Shown: in pieces, positions 35,735-45,432 of the stretch
Position numbering within the stretch: position 1 is the first letter of the stretch
Layout: every line of letters begins with the position of its first letter
From: Bacillota bacterium
GTDB lineage: Bacteria > Bacillota > Clostridia > Acetivibrionales > DTU013
Reading direction: 5' to 3'
DNA length: 64,000 nt
Assembly (NCBI GenBank): GCA_023412915.1
Contig: JAEZRE010000004.1
Location: forward strand, 62,001-126,000
Position numbers and translations under genes: made by a program
The notes under the pieces: model-generated
Told to the model about the DNA's origin: nothing
The model's input: the letters and a program-made list of their open reading frames with translations, nothing else
Database searches by the model: none

Positions 35735-37291
35735 TTGGAATGGGTTTTTGGAATTTTGATTGGCCTTGTAATTGGAGCAGTGATTGCTTCGTTTATATCG
35801 TTCCGTATGGGATATAACCGCAGGAAAAGTGATGCAGAAGCTGAAATCGGCAGTGCTGAGCAGGAAGCGAAACGTATAGTCAACGACGCTTTGAAAACGG
35901 CCGAGAGTAAAAAGAGGGAAGCTCTTCTGGAAGCAAAGGAAGAGGTCCACAGAAGCAGAATGGAACTGGACAGGGAAATCAAAGAACGAAGAAACGAAAT
36001 TCAAAGACAGGAAAGGCGCCTCGTCCAGAAAGAAGAAACGCTGGACAAAAAGGTAGAAGCTCTGGAACAGAAGGATGAAGCCCTGAACAAGAGAATGAAA
36101 GATGTGCAGGCAACACAGGATAAGCTGGCAGAGCTGCAGAAAAAGCAGCTTGAAGAGCTTGAAAGGATTTCCGGACTGTCTATCGAAGACGCCAAACAGT
36201 ATCTCATCAGGGATGTAGAGGATGAGGTAAAACATGAATTAGCGATCCTGGTCAAGGATTTGGAAGCAAGAGCAAAGGAAGAGGCCGACAGAAAAGCAAG
36301 AGATATCGTTTCGACTGCAATTCAGAAATGTGCCGCAGACCATGTTTCGGAGACTACAGTATCTGTAGTGCCATTGCCCAATGATGAAATGAAGGGGCGT
36401 ATCATCGGACGTGAAGGCAGAAACATCAGGACTCTCGAGACACTTACGGGAATCGACCTGATCATAGATGATACACCTGAAGCCGTAATACTTTCGGGAT
36501 TCGATCCCATCAGAAGGGAAGTAGCGAGGATCACGCTTGAAAAACTGATCATTGATGGGAGAATTCATCCTGCAAGAATTGAAGAAATGGTTGAAAAGGC
36601 AAAGAAGGAAGTTGAGAATACAATCCGCCAGGAAGGCGACCGTGCAACCTTTGAAACCGGAGTACACGGACTGCATCCTGAAATAATCAAGCTTCTTGGT
36701 AAGCTTAGGTTCAGGACAAGTTACGGTCAGAACGTACTGAATCATTCCATTGAAGTATCCAACCTTGCAGGCGCAATGGCGGCAGAGCTTGGAGCAGATG
36801 TGGTACTTGCCAAGAGAGCAGGTCTTCTGCATGACATAGGGAAGGCCGTCGATCATGAAATTGAAGGTTCTCATGTTACTATCGGAGCAGACATTGCGAA
36901 GAAGTACAGGGAAGGCGATACTATTATCAATGCGATAATGTCGCATCACGGTGATGTCGAACCAACATCACTGATTGCCGTACTGGTCCAGGCTGCAGAT
37001 TCGATTTCGGCTGCAAGACCGGGTGCCAGAAGGGAAACCCTTGAATCTTACATCAAGAGGATCGAAAAACTTGAGGAGATCGCAAATTCCTTCCCGGGCG
37101 TAGAAAAATGCTATGCTATACAAGCGGGCAGGGAAATCAGGATCATAGTCAAGCCCGACGACGTATCCGACGACGATATGGTATTGAAAGCCAGGGAAAT
37201 CGTCAAGAAGATCGAAAGCGAGCTTGAGTATCCCGGACAGATCAAGGTAAACGTAATCCGTGAGACAAGGGCGATTGAATATGCTAAGTAA
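35735..37291 (+). CDS. rny: Ribonuclease Y
   Basis: 518 residues from a TTG at 35735. Endoribonuclease that initiates mRNA decay, tethered to the membrane. An N-terminal membrane segment (WVFGILIGLVIGAVIASF) is followed by a long charged coiled coil to about residue 190, a KH RNA-binding domain (GRIIGREGRNIRTLETLTG) and the HD domain with GLLHDIGKAVDHE. The sequence is very close to Bacillus RNase Y. TTG is chosen because GAGGAGGTG ends nine bases before it and the encoded protein then starts where family members do. A terminator follows. Note the unusual structured leader. Confidence 0.96.
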   Translation: MEWVFGILIGLVIGAVIASFISFRMGYNRRKSDAEAEIGSAEQEAKRIVNDALKTAESKKREALLEAKEEVHRSRMELDREIKERRNEIQRQERRLVQKEETLDKKVEALEQKDEALNKRMKDVQATQDKLAELQKKQLEELERISGLSIEDAKQYLIRDVEDEVKHELAILVKDLEARAKEEADRKARDIVSTAIQKCAADHVSETTVSVVPLPNDEMKGRIIGREGRNIRTLETLTGIDLIIDDTPEAVILSGFDPIRREVARITLEKLIIDGRIHPARIEEMVEKAKKEVENTIRQEGDRATFETGVHGLHPEIIKLLGKLRFRTSYGQNVLNHSIEVSNLAGAMAAELGADVVLAKRAGLLHDIGKAVDHEIEGSHVTIGADIAKKYREGDTIINAIMSHHGDVEPTSLIAVLVQAADSISAARPGARRETLESYIKRIEKLEEIANSFPGVEKCYAIQAGREIRIIVKPDDVSDDDMVLKAREIVKKIESELEYPGQIKVNVIRETRAIEYAK

Positions 37292-37312
37292 ACAAAGCCG
37301 TTGGCTGGACAT

Positions 37313-37338
37313 AAAAAGCGTGTGAAAACACGCTTTTT
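37313..37338 (+). terminator. Terminator after rny
   Basis: AAAAAGCGTGT, GAAA tetraloop, ACACGCTTTTT. Confidence 0.95.
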
Positions 37339-37498
37339 ATGTTATATTATGAAGCATAGCGTGATTAAATGCGCAGCATAATAACGTAGCTTATGTGTTG
37401 GTGCAATAAGCTGTGTGAAGTCTTGTTTTAAAAACGAGTAGGGCTGGATGCCCCCGGGTTTTTTGTAAGAGACATATTGCGTAATGGAGGAACCGGTT

Positions 37499-38269
37499 TT
37501 GAAAGTATTGTTCATAGGAGATATCGTAGGAAGTCCAGGTAGAAAGGCCATTAAGGAGTATTTGGGCGAGATACGGAAGGAAATGCCTTTCGATTATTGC
37601 ATAGCGAATGCCGAAAATGCAGCCGGGGGCTCGGGGATCACCTGCGTGCTCGCACAGGAATTGTACGCCGGCGGTATCGACGGTCTGACCATGGGAAATC
37701 ATACGTGGTCTAAAAGGGAAATAACCAATTTTATAGATTCCGACAATAAGATCGTGCGACCGGCCAATTACGCGGAAGGTCTGCCGGGCAAGGGTTCGAC
37801 AATAATTGACGGCAGGCTTGGTATAGTGAATCTGTTGGGACGAGTGTATCTGGATCCCGTCGATTGCCCGTTCAAGGCGCTTGACAGAGAACTTGTACAT
37901 ATAAAGAGCAAGGTTAAAGCCGTGATTGTGGACATGCACGCTGAAGCGACTTCCGAAAAGTGCGCTATGGCATGGTATGCGGACGGAAGGGTCAGCGCTG
38001 TGCTTGGAACTCATACTCATGTCCAGACAGCCGATGAACGCATACTTCCGTGCGGAACCGCTTTCATATCGGACGTCGGCATGACGGGACCTTACGAAGG
38101 TATTATCGGAGTTGAAAAGGATATCGTAGTCGATAAATTCGTAAACGGGATGCCCGTTCGTTTCGAGGTAGCCAGAGGCCCGCTGCAGTTCAATGCGGTT
38201 TATATTGAAATTGACGAGAAGAATGGCAGATCGACATGCATCAGACGAATTAACAAAATCCCCGTATAA
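37499..38269 (+). CDS. ymdB: YmdB-type metallophosphoesterase
   Basis: 256 residues from a TTG at 37499 after GGAGG. The family (TIGR00282) has dinuclear metal residues in GDIVGSPGR, NAENAAGGSG, GNHTWSKRE and HTHVQTADE, all present. In Bacillus YmdB acts on 2',3'-cyclic nucleotides and influences biofilm/motility gene expression. Its place between rny and spoVS is the conserved Firmicutes order. An earlier ATG at 37484 lies within the ribosome site and is unlikely. Confidence 0.93.
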   Translation: MKVLFIGDIVGSPGRKAIKEYLGEIRKEMPFDYCIANAENAAGGSGITCVLAQELYAGGIDGLTMGNHTWSKREITNFIDSDNKIVRPANYAEGLPGKGSTIIDGRLGIVNLLGRVYLDPVDCPFKALDRELVHIKSKVKAVIVDMHAEATSEKCAMAWYADGRVSAVLGTHTHVQTADERILPCGTAFISDVGMTGPYEGIIGVEKDIVVDKFVNGMPVRFEVARGPLQFNAVYIEIDEKNGRSTCIRRINKIPV

Positions 38270-38319
38270 TAAACAATAGATAAGCAAATTATCAAAATTT
38301 CTAAAATTTAACTAAATAA

Positions 38320-38348
38320 AAAGGATTTTGAATAATTATGTAGAATTA
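38320..38348 (+). promoter_or_regulatory. Sigma-H promoter of spoVS
   Basis: AAAGGATTT (38320-38328), an 11-base spacer and GTAGAATTA (38340-38348) match the sigma-H consensus RnAGGAWWW-N11/12-RnnGAATWW. Bacillus spoVS is known to be sigma-H dependent, so this site is both seen in the sequence and expected. Confidence 0.85.
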
Positions 38349-38391
38349 CAATTTATTCAAATAATATTGTTTGCAATAGGGGGTAAAAACC

Positions 38392-38655
38392 ATGGATGTT
38401 TTAAAGGTCTCAGCAAAATCCAACCCAAATTCTATAGCAGGTGCACTTGCAGGAGTCATCAGAGAACGGGGAACAGCGGAAATGCAGGCGATAGGTGCGG
38501 GCGCGCTTAACCAGGCTGTGAAGGCAGTAGCGATCGCACGTGGTTTTGTGGCGCCGTCCGGCATCGAACTTATTTGTATTCCTGCCTTTACCGATATCAT
38601 GATAGACGGGGAGGAAAGAACTGCCATAAAACTGATTGTCGAACCCAGAAGATAA
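38392..38655 (+). CDS. spoVS: Stage V sporulation protein S (SpoVS)
   Basis: 87 residues, length and sequence typical (VSAKSNPNSIAGALAGVIRE; PSGIELICIPAFTDI). SpoVS is needed for spore coat assembly and dehydration in Bacillus and is an Alba-like small protein. It stands alone with a sigma-H promoter and a terminator. Start ATG after AGGGGG. Confidence 0.97.
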   Translation: MDVLKVSAKSNPNSIAGALAGVIRERGTAEMQAIGAGALNQAVKAVAIARGFVAPSGIELICIPAFTDIMIDGEERTAIKLIVEPRR

Positions 38656-38672
38656 CATATAGTTTCTGAGAC

Positions 38673-38706
38673 AAGGCTGCTGATAAACAATATCGGCGGC
38701 CTTTTT
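38673..38706 (+). terminator. Terminator after spoVS
   Basis: AAGGCTGCTGAT pairs with ATCGGCGGCCTT (two G-U), then TTT. Confidence 0.9.
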
Positions 38707-38740
38707 CACGTACTGAACGTAATTGGACCCGTGTTGTATA

Positions 38741-38769
38741 TTGAGTATACCGACCGGTTATGGTAATAT
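38741..38769 (+). promoter_or_regulatory. Candidate sigma-A promoter of pgeF
   Basis: TTGAGT, a 17-base spacer and TAATAT (38764-38769). A start of transcription near 38777 argues for the downstream TTG start codon. Confidence 0.55.
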
Positions 38770-38804
38770 AATTAATGAATGAAATCCAGCAACGGAGGCC
38801 TTTA

Positions 38805-39644
38805 TTGAAAACATTCCGTGAAATTGGCAACGGTGCGATCCTTGTTACGGATGGCGATTTGAAATATATCGAATTCGAATGTCTTAAAAAATATGAAGCT
38901 TCGCTGATCCACTGCATGACCACACGGGACGGAGGAGTCAGCTCAGGCGAGTGTGGGACGCTGAACCTGGGCTTTAAGAGGAAGGATACAAGAGAGAACA
39001 TCCTCGCAAATTACGGTATATTGTGTGATTCACTGGGGATAGAAACCGCGAGTCTTGTCCTTACAAACCAGGTACATGACACAAAGGTTTCTTTTGTCGA
39101 TGAAAAGGATAAGGGTAAGGGTTTTTCCAGGGAAAGCGATATAATCGGGATAGACGGGCTTGCGACTGCAACGCCGGGGATCACACTCGTTACGTCGCAT
39201 GCCGACTGCGTGCCGGTCTTTTTATACGAACCTTACGTCAGGTCGGCCGCATTGCTGCACTCGGGCTGGAGAGGCACTCTGAACAATATCGCTTCGAACG
39301 GGGTAAAAAGTTTCGGAAGGGTTCCGGGTTTCCGCGCCGACAGGCTTGTCGCGGTAATAGGGCCTTCTATCGGGAGCTGCTGTTTCGAGGTTGATGAAGA
39401 TGTTTTCAGCTTGTTTTATAATAGCTTCAAAGACGAGGCTTTTTACAGTAAAACAAGCGAAAAAAAGTGGAATATAGATCTTAAGGGAATCATAAAGGAG
39501 GAGCTTCTGAAGGAGGGACTGATACCTGCGAATATACATGACTGCGGTATATGTACGAAATGCAGAAAGGATCTGTTTTTTTCCTACAGGGGCGATGAAG
39601 GCAGGACGGGCAGCCTGGCGGCTTTCATGCAGATAAGGGCTTGA
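38805..39644 (+). CDS. pgeF: Peptidoglycan editing factor PgeF (laccase-domain protein, YlmD)
   Basis: 279 residues from TTG at 38805 after GGAGG. Family motifs: TTRDGGVS, TSHADCVPVFLYE, HSGWRGTLNN and CCFEVDEDVF; the His and Cys residues of the metal site are present. PgeF removes wrong L-Ser from the stem peptide of peptidoglycan precursors in E. coli; the clostridial homologue is also known as a purine nucleoside phosphorylase/adenosine deaminase-type enzyme. An upstream ATG at 38775 has no ribosome site and lies at the predicted transcription start. Confidence 0.92.
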   Translation: MKTFREIGNGAILVTDGDLKYIEFECLKKYEASLIHCMTTRDGGVSSGECGTLNLGFKRKDTRENILANYGILCDSLGIETASLVLTNQVHDTKVSFVDEKDKGKGFSRESDIIGIDGLATATPGITLVTSHADCVPVFLYEPYVRSAALLHSGWRGTLNNIASNGVKSFGRVPGFRADRLVAVIGPSIGSCCFEVDEDVFSLFYNSFKDEAFYSKTSEKKWNIDLKGIIKEELLKEGLIPANIHDCGICTKCRKDLFFSYRGDEGRTGSLAAFMQIRA

Positions 39645-39655
39645 AGGGGTAACGT

Positions 39656-41608
39656 ATGAAAAGATCCATATATATAAGCATGCTGCTTTTGATATGCACA
39701 TTACTGTCGGCCTGCCAGTCCGGAATGGGTCCTGAGCAGCTGCTGCAATACAAAGGTGGCGAAAGCACCGGACAATACGAGGATTATGATATCCTCGACA
39801 AGGGGCCGGTGCCGGGAGGGACTCTGAATGTATTCACTACGGAACCGGACACTCTCAACCCGGTACTCACAAAAAATACATATACCGCGGATTTTCTTGG
39901 TTTCATTTATGAAGGGTTGACCCGCCTCGATAAAAATCAGAGGGCTGTACCCGTGCTGTCGGACAGCTGGACAGTAACCCCCGACGGGCTCATTTGGGAT
40001 TTCCACATCAGGGACGGCGTCAGGTGGCAGGATGGACAGGCTTTTACAGCCGAAGATGTAGAATTCACCATTCAGACTATTCAGAACAACAGCATAGATT
40101 CCGTATACAAGCCTCTGCTGCAAAATATTGTCACATGCGTTGCCGCTGATTCGTCAAATATCAGGATAGCCCTGGCAAAACCGAATTCTTTCCTGCCGGA
40201 GATGATGTCCTTTCCAATATTGCCGAAACACCAGTTCAGCAAGAAGGATGTGCTTAGCTCGTCAAAGAATTTCAGTCCCGTCGGTACAGGACCGTATAGC
40301 TTTGTTTCATATACGCCTGAAAAGAATGTCGTTATGAAGGCAAACAAAGAATGGTGGCAGCTTTCTCTTGCCAAAGCCGGTGAGGTCGACAACACGATCG
40401 GCAGCGGCACGATCGGGAATCCGGGCGGCACAGGCACCGGTACCGCTGAAGGAACAGGATTCGGAACAACTGCCGTAGACCTGGGCGGGCAAGGCTTGGA
40501 AGCTCCGATTGGTACAGGTGACAATACCGTGTCGGATACCGTGCCGGATAGCAGTACGTTGACCCCGGATAAGGGAATGTATATCGAAACGATACAGGCG
40601 AATATTTTCAAGAGCCCGGACGACGCCATGGGAGCGTTCCAGCTTGGAGAGATAGATATTTCGGGAATTCCCACCAGTGATCTGGCAAAATACAAGGGAA
40701 GGACCGATCTTGTAATAAAAAAATATACGTCCCGTAATTATGAATTCCTTGCTTTCAATATGAAAAATCCTGTTTTTGCGGACCCTTATGCGAGAAAAGC
40801 CATAGATCTTGCGATCGATAGGGATAAACTGATAAACGATGTGCTTCCGGGAGAGGCCGAAGCCGCCAAGCTTCCTGTGCTGCAGGAAAGCTGGCTGTCA
40901 GGATCGGCAGATAATATAGCCGTTTCGGCCGTACCGTATCCGACTACCGATTATACAACCCAGGCTGCGATAATCAATAGCACGACCACATCGGCGATAA
41001 CTGCGGCAACTCCGTCGGAGGCACTCGCAGCCGGAGGCTGGAAACAGAGCAACAGCGGATATTATAAGAGCATTGGCGGCATTAGAAGATATCTTAAGGT
41101 AAGCCTGCTCGTCAATACGAACAACAGTATAAGGGTTAAGGCGGCGCAAAAGGTATGCGAGCAGCTTCAGAGCGCAGGTATACCCACAGAAGTGAAGCAG
41201 GTCGCCTGGAATGAGCTGATGAACAGCGTTGTTGGGAATAAATACGACATGGCGTTCATCGGCTGCAGAATCCCCCAGATACCCGATCTGTCCTACATGT
41301 ATTCGGCGGCTTATCTGCCCGCGGCATTATCCGGCGCAGGCGGAAATGCGTTCAATGTTTCCGGCTACATCAATGCGGCTGTGGACGCCAATGTGGCATC
41401 ACTGTTCCGCGAGACGGATGAAAGCAAGAAAAAGACGATCTACAAAGCCCTGCAGAATCAGATAAGCAACGATACGCCGTATATCGGGCTGTATTTTCTG
41501 CGCGATGCGATGGTATACGGAAAAAGGCTGAGAGGCCCGCTCGATCCCGACACCTGGAACCGTTTCAACGGTTTTACGCAGTGGTATAAGCCCGAAGCAA
41601 CATATTAA
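39656..41608 (+). CDS. Peptide-type ABC transporter substrate-binding lipoprotein with an inserted Gly/Thr-rich segment
   Basis: 650 residues. Signal peptide with lipobox LLSAC (Cys about residue 20), so it is anchored outside the membrane. It is a family 5 solute-binding protein (peptide/nickel type): NVFTTEPDTLNPVLTKN, then WDFHIRDGVRWQDGQAF, and PVGTGPYSFVSY, as in OppA-like proteins. Residues about 242-303 form a Gly/Thr/Asp-rich insertion (GSGTIGNPGGTGTGTAEG and following), replacing the usual WWGGKP-type loop; the fold resumes at MYIETIQANIF. No permease gene is next to it. It is 11 bases after pgeF and 64 before lspA. Confidence 0.88.
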   Translation: MKRSIYISMLLLICTLLSACQSGMGPEQLLQYKGGESTGQYEDYDILDKGPVPGGTLNVFTTEPDTLNPVLTKNTYTADFLGFIYEGLTRLDKNQRAVPVLSDSWTVTPDGLIWDFHIRDGVRWQDGQAFTAEDVEFTIQTIQNNSIDSVYKPLLQNIVTCVAADSSNIRIALAKPNSFLPEMMSFPILPKHQFSKKDVLSSSKNFSPVGTGPYSFVSYTPEKNVVMKANKEWWQLSLAKAGEVDNTIGSGTIGNPGGTGTGTAEGTGFGTTAVDLGGQGLEAPIGTGDNTVSDTVPDSSTLTPDKGMYIETIQANIFKSPDDAMGAFQLGEIDISGIPTSDLAKYKGRTDLVIKKYTSRNYEFLAFNMKNPVFADPYARKAIDLAIDRDKLINDVLPGEAEAAKLPVLQESWLSGSADNIAVSAVPYPTTDYTTQAAIINSTTTSAITAATPSEALAAGGWKQSNSGYYKSIGGIRRYLKVSLLVNTNNSIRVKAAQKVCEQLQSAGIPTEVKQVAWNELMNSVVGNKYDMAFIGCRIPQIPDLSYMYSAAYLPAALSGAGGNAFNVSGYINAAVDANVASLFRETDESKKKTIYKALQNQISNDTPYIGLYFLRDAMVYGKRLRGPLDPDTWNRFNGFTQWYKPEATY

Positions 41609-41672
41609 ACCGCGCCATACCGGTATAGGCCAGGGTTTGGCCGGCCGATAAAAAAATATTTGGAGGATATTT

Positions 41673-42131
41673 ATGATCTGGATACTGATTTCCGTTTTGG
41701 TAATAGTGATAGACCGTATTTCGAAGTATGTCGTTGTTAAAGATATCAAGCCGGGAGAAATGATCCCTGTCGTTGATAAATTTTTCTATCTTACGCTCCA
41801 CAAAAACCCGGGAGCCGCATGGGGGATACTGCAGAACGGCAGGCTGTTTTTTCTGATACTCATTCCGATCATAGCGGCAGTTATCGTGTATGTTATGATA
41901 AGGCTCAAAAACAGACTCCTGAGATTTTCCCTGGCGTTGATACTCGGAGGCGCTTTTGGAAATTATATTGACAGGCTGTTAGAAGGGAAGGTCACGGATT
42001 TTCTGCTTTTTTATATAGGAAACTACGAATTCCCCATATTCAATGCCGCGGATATAGCGGTTACCTGCGGTACGATACTGCTGGCCGTTTATGTGATATT
42101 TATCTACAAGGAAACGCCGGTAAAGAAATAG
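41673..42131 (+). CDS. lspA: Signal peptidase II (lipoprotein signal peptidase)
   Basis: 152 residues, four membrane segments. Cleaves the signal peptide of prelipoproteins after diacylglycerol attachment. Catalytic Asp residues lie in GNYIDRLLEGKVTDF and FNAADIAVTCG. The canonical enzyme; a divergent paralogue lies at 7837-8445. It is followed after one base by rluD, a common Firmicutes pair. Start ATG after TGGAGG. Confidence 0.96.
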   Translation: MIWILISVLVIVIDRISKYVVVKDIKPGEMIPVVDKFFYLTLHKNPGAAWGILQNGRLFFLILIPIIAAVIVYVMIRLKNRLLRFSLALILGGAFGNYIDRLLEGKVTDFLLFYIGNYEFPIFNAADIAVTCGTILLAVYVIFIYKETPVKK

Positions 42132-42132
42132 G

Positions 42133-43071
42133 ATGAAACACGTTATGGAAAATGTAATTTTCGAAATTACGGAAGAGGATTCCGATAAACGTTTGGATGT
42201 AATGCTTACGGCAAAACTCGGCGGTTTCTCGAGGAACCGTGTGGAGAAGCTCATAACCGACGGGAATATACTTGTCAACGGCAAGGCGGTAAAACCGGGC
42301 TACAAGCTGAAACAGGGAGATAAAGCAAGCGTTTCGATACCTGAACCGAAGGTCCTGGAGGTCAAAGCAGAGGATATACCACTCGACATACTCTACGAGG
42401 ATGAGGATATAATAGTTATCAATAAACCCAGGGGCATGGTCGTACATCCGGCTGCCGGAAACTACGAAGGAACCCTCGTCAACGCGCTTCTCGAGCATTG
42501 CAGAGGTTCGCTGTCTGATATTAACGGGGTGATCAGGCCTGGTATAGTACACAGGATAGACAAGGACACCTCGGGTGTTCTGGTAGTTGCAAAGAACAAC
42601 AGCTCACACGGGATATTATCCGACAAGCTGAAGGAACATGATATAAAAAGGGTATACATTGCCGTTGCCGAGGGCGTTATTATCGAAGACACCGGAAAGA
42701 TAGACGCTCCGATAGGCAGGCATCCCACCGAACGTAAAAAGATGGCCGTAAATCTTAAAAACGGCCGAAGAGCGGTTACGCATTTCAGGGTACTCGAGCG
42801 TTTCAAATCGTCGACGCTGCTTGAATTGCAGCTCGAGACAGGACGGACCCACCAGATAAGAGTCCATATGTCGTATATAGGCCATCCTCTCATAGGAGAT
42901 ACGGTATACGGCAGAAAGAAACAGAGATACGGCATTGAAGGCCAGGCTCTGCATGCAAGGGTACTCGGCTTCGTTCATCCGGGAACCGGAAAATATGTGG
43001 AATTCGAGGCGGAGGCTCCGACTGAATTCAATGAGCTTGTTAAAACGCTCAGGAAGGAAGCCTTTGATTAA
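42133..43071 (+). CDS. rluD: RluD-type ribosomal large subunit pseudouridine synthase
   Basis: 312 residues. S4 RNA-binding domain (about residues 15-80: DSDKRLDVMLTAKLGGFSRN), then the catalytic domain with HRIDKDTSG containing the Asp nucleophile, and GRTHQIRVHM. It modifies uridines in 23S rRNA. The start at 42133 is one base after the lspA stop; ATG 42145 (MENVIFEITEE) with AGGA upstream is an alternative. Confidence 0.94.
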   Translation: MKHVMENVIFEITEEDSDKRLDVMLTAKLGGFSRNRVEKLITDGNILVNGKAVKPGYKLKQGDKASVSIPEPKVLEVKAEDIPLDILYEDEDIIVINKPRGMVVHPAAGNYEGTLVNALLEHCRGSLSDINGVIRPGIVHRIDKDTSGVLVVAKNNSSHGILSDKLKEHDIKRVYIAVAEGVIIEDTGKIDAPIGRHPTERKKMAVNLKNGRRAVTHFRVLERFKSSTLLELQLETGRTHQIRVHMSYIGHPLIGDTVYGRKKQRYGIEGQALHARVLGFVHPGTGKYVEFEAEAPTEFNELVKTLRKEAFD

Positions 43072-43275
43072 CTTCAGGCCTTTCGTTAACCATAATTTGC
43101 CTAGAAACAACTATGCAATGATACAATTCTCTTATATTCTTTCATTATAGAAATATATCCATAAATCTAGAAGGAAATCCACTTTTTTTGTCGAATTTAA
43201 GTCAAAAATAATTTGCTCAAATTGCAGAAGCAGAAGTAGAAATATAAGCAGAAGCATTGGCAGGAGTGGAGAGTT

Positions 43276-45282
43276 ATGGTACATATCAGAAGCATTAAAA
43301 TCAAGCTGACTCTATTTTTCGGGATGTTGCTATTCGTTATTTGCCTGGGGTTTGGCACTGTGTCCTACCTGGAATCATCAAGCATGCTGAAGGCCAATAT
43401 CGATGATACATTGCCTCAAATGGCGGATCAAGCAGCAAATTTCATACGCAGCAAGCTCGATATACAGCTTAACGCTTTGGAAGCCCTGGCAGGAATCGAC
43501 ATACTAACGGAAAATGATCTGACGCTAGATGAAAAGCTGGCTCATCTAAGCAACGAGGCTGAACGCAGTGGCTATTTGCGAATAGGCATAGCGGATGTCG
43601 GCGGAAAAGTGAAATACACCGATGGTGAAACCCTTGATATTTCCGACAGGGCTCATTTCAAAAAAGCAATAAGCGGGGAAAGTGCCATATCGGATCCTAT
43701 TGTGAGCAAAGTCGATAAAAGTATAGTAATGAGTTTTGCAGTTCCAATCAAGGATGGAGGCAAGATCGTTGGAGTTCTTGTCGGAACGCGTGACGGAAAT
43801 GAACTGAGCTCATATACTAATGAAATACAATTCGGAAAAAGCGGAAGCGCATATATGATCAATGATAAATGCACTACAATTGCTCACAAGAATCCGGAAC
43901 TTGTGAAAAACATGGATAACACTCTCGAAAATGTTAAAAAGGACCCCGGTCTGGAGTTGCTGGCCAAGCTGGAAAAAGAAATGATTGCAGGTAAGAAGGG
44001 GGTCGGGCAATATTCATATAACGGCGTAACCAAATACATGGCATATACGCCGATACAAGGGACAACCTGGTCGCTGGCAATTACGGCTCCGGAGTCCGAG
44101 GTAATGGAGAAGGTAAAATCACTGGAATCTAAAATTATAATAATTTCAATAGTTTTTATATTGTTTGGAGTAATTATTACCTTCTTCCTGGCATCAAAGA
44201 TTGCAAAACCTATAAAGGCAGCTTCGGACCATCTGAAGATAGTTGCATCAGGCGATTTTTCCAAAGAAGTGTCCGAAGTCATGCTTAAAACGAATGACGA
44301 AATTGGAGTACTTGCGAACTCGATTCAAACCATGCAGCAATCTATCAGAAAAATTGTCAAGCATGTTATTGACGGCTCGAAGGACGTTGGCGGAATGCTG
44401 GACAATATCAACAACGGCATTGATAAACTCAACAAGAGTATTGATGGTATAACGGCGACTACGGAGGAGCTATCGGCCGGTACCGAGGAAACAGCCTCGT
44501 CCACGGAAGAAATGAACGCCACGTCTTCGGAAATAGCTGAAGCGGTAAGCTCAATTGCTTTAAAAGCGCAGGAAGGCTCGATAAAAGTCAGCGATGTCAG
44601 CAAAATGGCTGAAGATATGAAGTGTAAAGCAACCGCTTCTAAAGGAAGCGCCTTTGAGATATACGGAAGGACTAAAAATGGCCTGCAGAAGGCAATAGAT
44701 CAAGCAAAGGCAGTCGATCAGATAAACGAGCTGTCGGCAGCCATACTCGAAATTACAAACCAGACCAATCTTCTTGCACTGAATGCCGCTATAGAAGCCG
44801 CGAGGGCAGGAGAGGCAGGTAAGGGCTTTGCAGTTGTTGCAGAAGAGATCAGAAAGCTTGCGGAGGATTCAAAGAATACAGTCAATAGAATACAAAGCGT
44901 TACCAAAATAATTTTCGAAGCTGTACAGAACCTGACGTTCAGTTCCGGGGAGATACTTGAATTCATCGACAAGCAGGTTTCAAAGGATTACGATTATCTG
45001 CTCGAAGCCAGCGAACAATATAGTGTGAACACGTCGGCCATAAACGATATGGTGACGGATTTCAGTGCAACCTCGGAAGAGCTTCTGGCTTCTATCGATA
45101 ATATGACCAAAGCGATCACAGAAATAGCCGGCTCTGCGAATGAGGAAGCGCAGGGAGCTTCGAGCATCGCGCAGGAGGCGTCCGATATTGCGCAGTTGTC
45201 AAATGAAGTGATTAATCTGTCCGAATCGGCGAAAAATAAATCCGATTCATTGATCAAAGCTGTTTCAATGTTCAAGATATAA
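43276..45282 (+). CDS. Methyl-accepting chemotaxis protein (dCache type)
   Basis: 668 residues. Membrane segments near 10-30 and 290-310 flank an extracellular double Cache domain (VKYTDGETLDISDRAHFKKA, YMINDKCTTIAHKN, YMAYTPIQGTTWSLAI), which usually binds amino acids or small organic ligands. A HAMP domain (AKPIKAASDHLKIVASGDFS) and the signalling domain with QTNLLALNAAIEAARAGEAG follow. It is not closely related to the other two chemoreceptors in the extracellular part. ATG after GGAGTGGAG. Ends at a strong terminator. Confidence 0.94.
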   Translation: MVHIRSIKIKLTLFFGMLLFVICLGFGTVSYLESSSMLKANIDDTLPQMADQAANFIRSKLDIQLNALEALAGIDILTENDLTLDEKLAHLSNEAERSGYLRIGIADVGGKVKYTDGETLDISDRAHFKKAISGESAISDPIVSKVDKSIVMSFAVPIKDGGKIVGVLVGTRDGNELSSYTNEIQFGKSGSAYMINDKCTTIAHKNPELVKNMDNTLENVKKDPGLELLAKLEKEMIAGKKGVGQYSYNGVTKYMAYTPIQGTTWSLAITAPESEVMEKVKSLESKIIIISIVFILFGVIITFFLASKIAKPIKAASDHLKIVASGDFSKEVSEVMLKTNDEIGVLANSIQTMQQSIRKIVKHVIDGSKDVGGMLDNINNGIDKLNKSIDGITATTEELSAGTEETASSTEEMNATSSEIAEAVSSIALKAQEGSIKVSDVSKMAEDMKCKATASKGSAFEIYGRTKNGLQKAIDQAKAVDQINELSAAILEITNQTNLLALNAAIEAARAGEAGKGFAVVAEEIRKLAEDSKNTVNRIQSVTKIIFEAVQNLTFSSGEILEFIDKQVSKDYDYLLEASEQYSVNTSAINDMVTDFSATSEELLASIDNMTKAITEIAGSANEEAQGASSIAQEASDIAQLSNEVINLSESAKNKSDSLIKAVSMFKI

Positions 45283-45320
45283 AAGAAAATCAAGGGAAAG
45301 CCCGATAATCCTTACTCATA

Positions 45321-45362
45321 AAAATCACCTTAAAGCGCATTGTATATTAAGGTGATTTTTTT
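45321..45362 (+). terminator. Terminator after the third chemoreceptor
   Basis: AAAATCACCTTAA pairs with TTAAGGTGATTTT, then TTTT. Confidence 0.9.
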
Positions 45363-45372
45363 CATTATCCTA

Positions 45373-45401
45373 TAGACAAGCATTTAGTGGTATGGTATCA
45401 T
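45373..45401 (+). promoter_or_regulatory. Sigma-A promoter of the pyr operon
   Basis: TAGACA, a 17-base spacer and TATCAT; transcription would start near 45408, some 25 bases before the PyrR loop. Confidence 0.7.
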
Positions 45402-45432
45402 AAATTCAATTAAATCGGAAAACCTTTTAATT

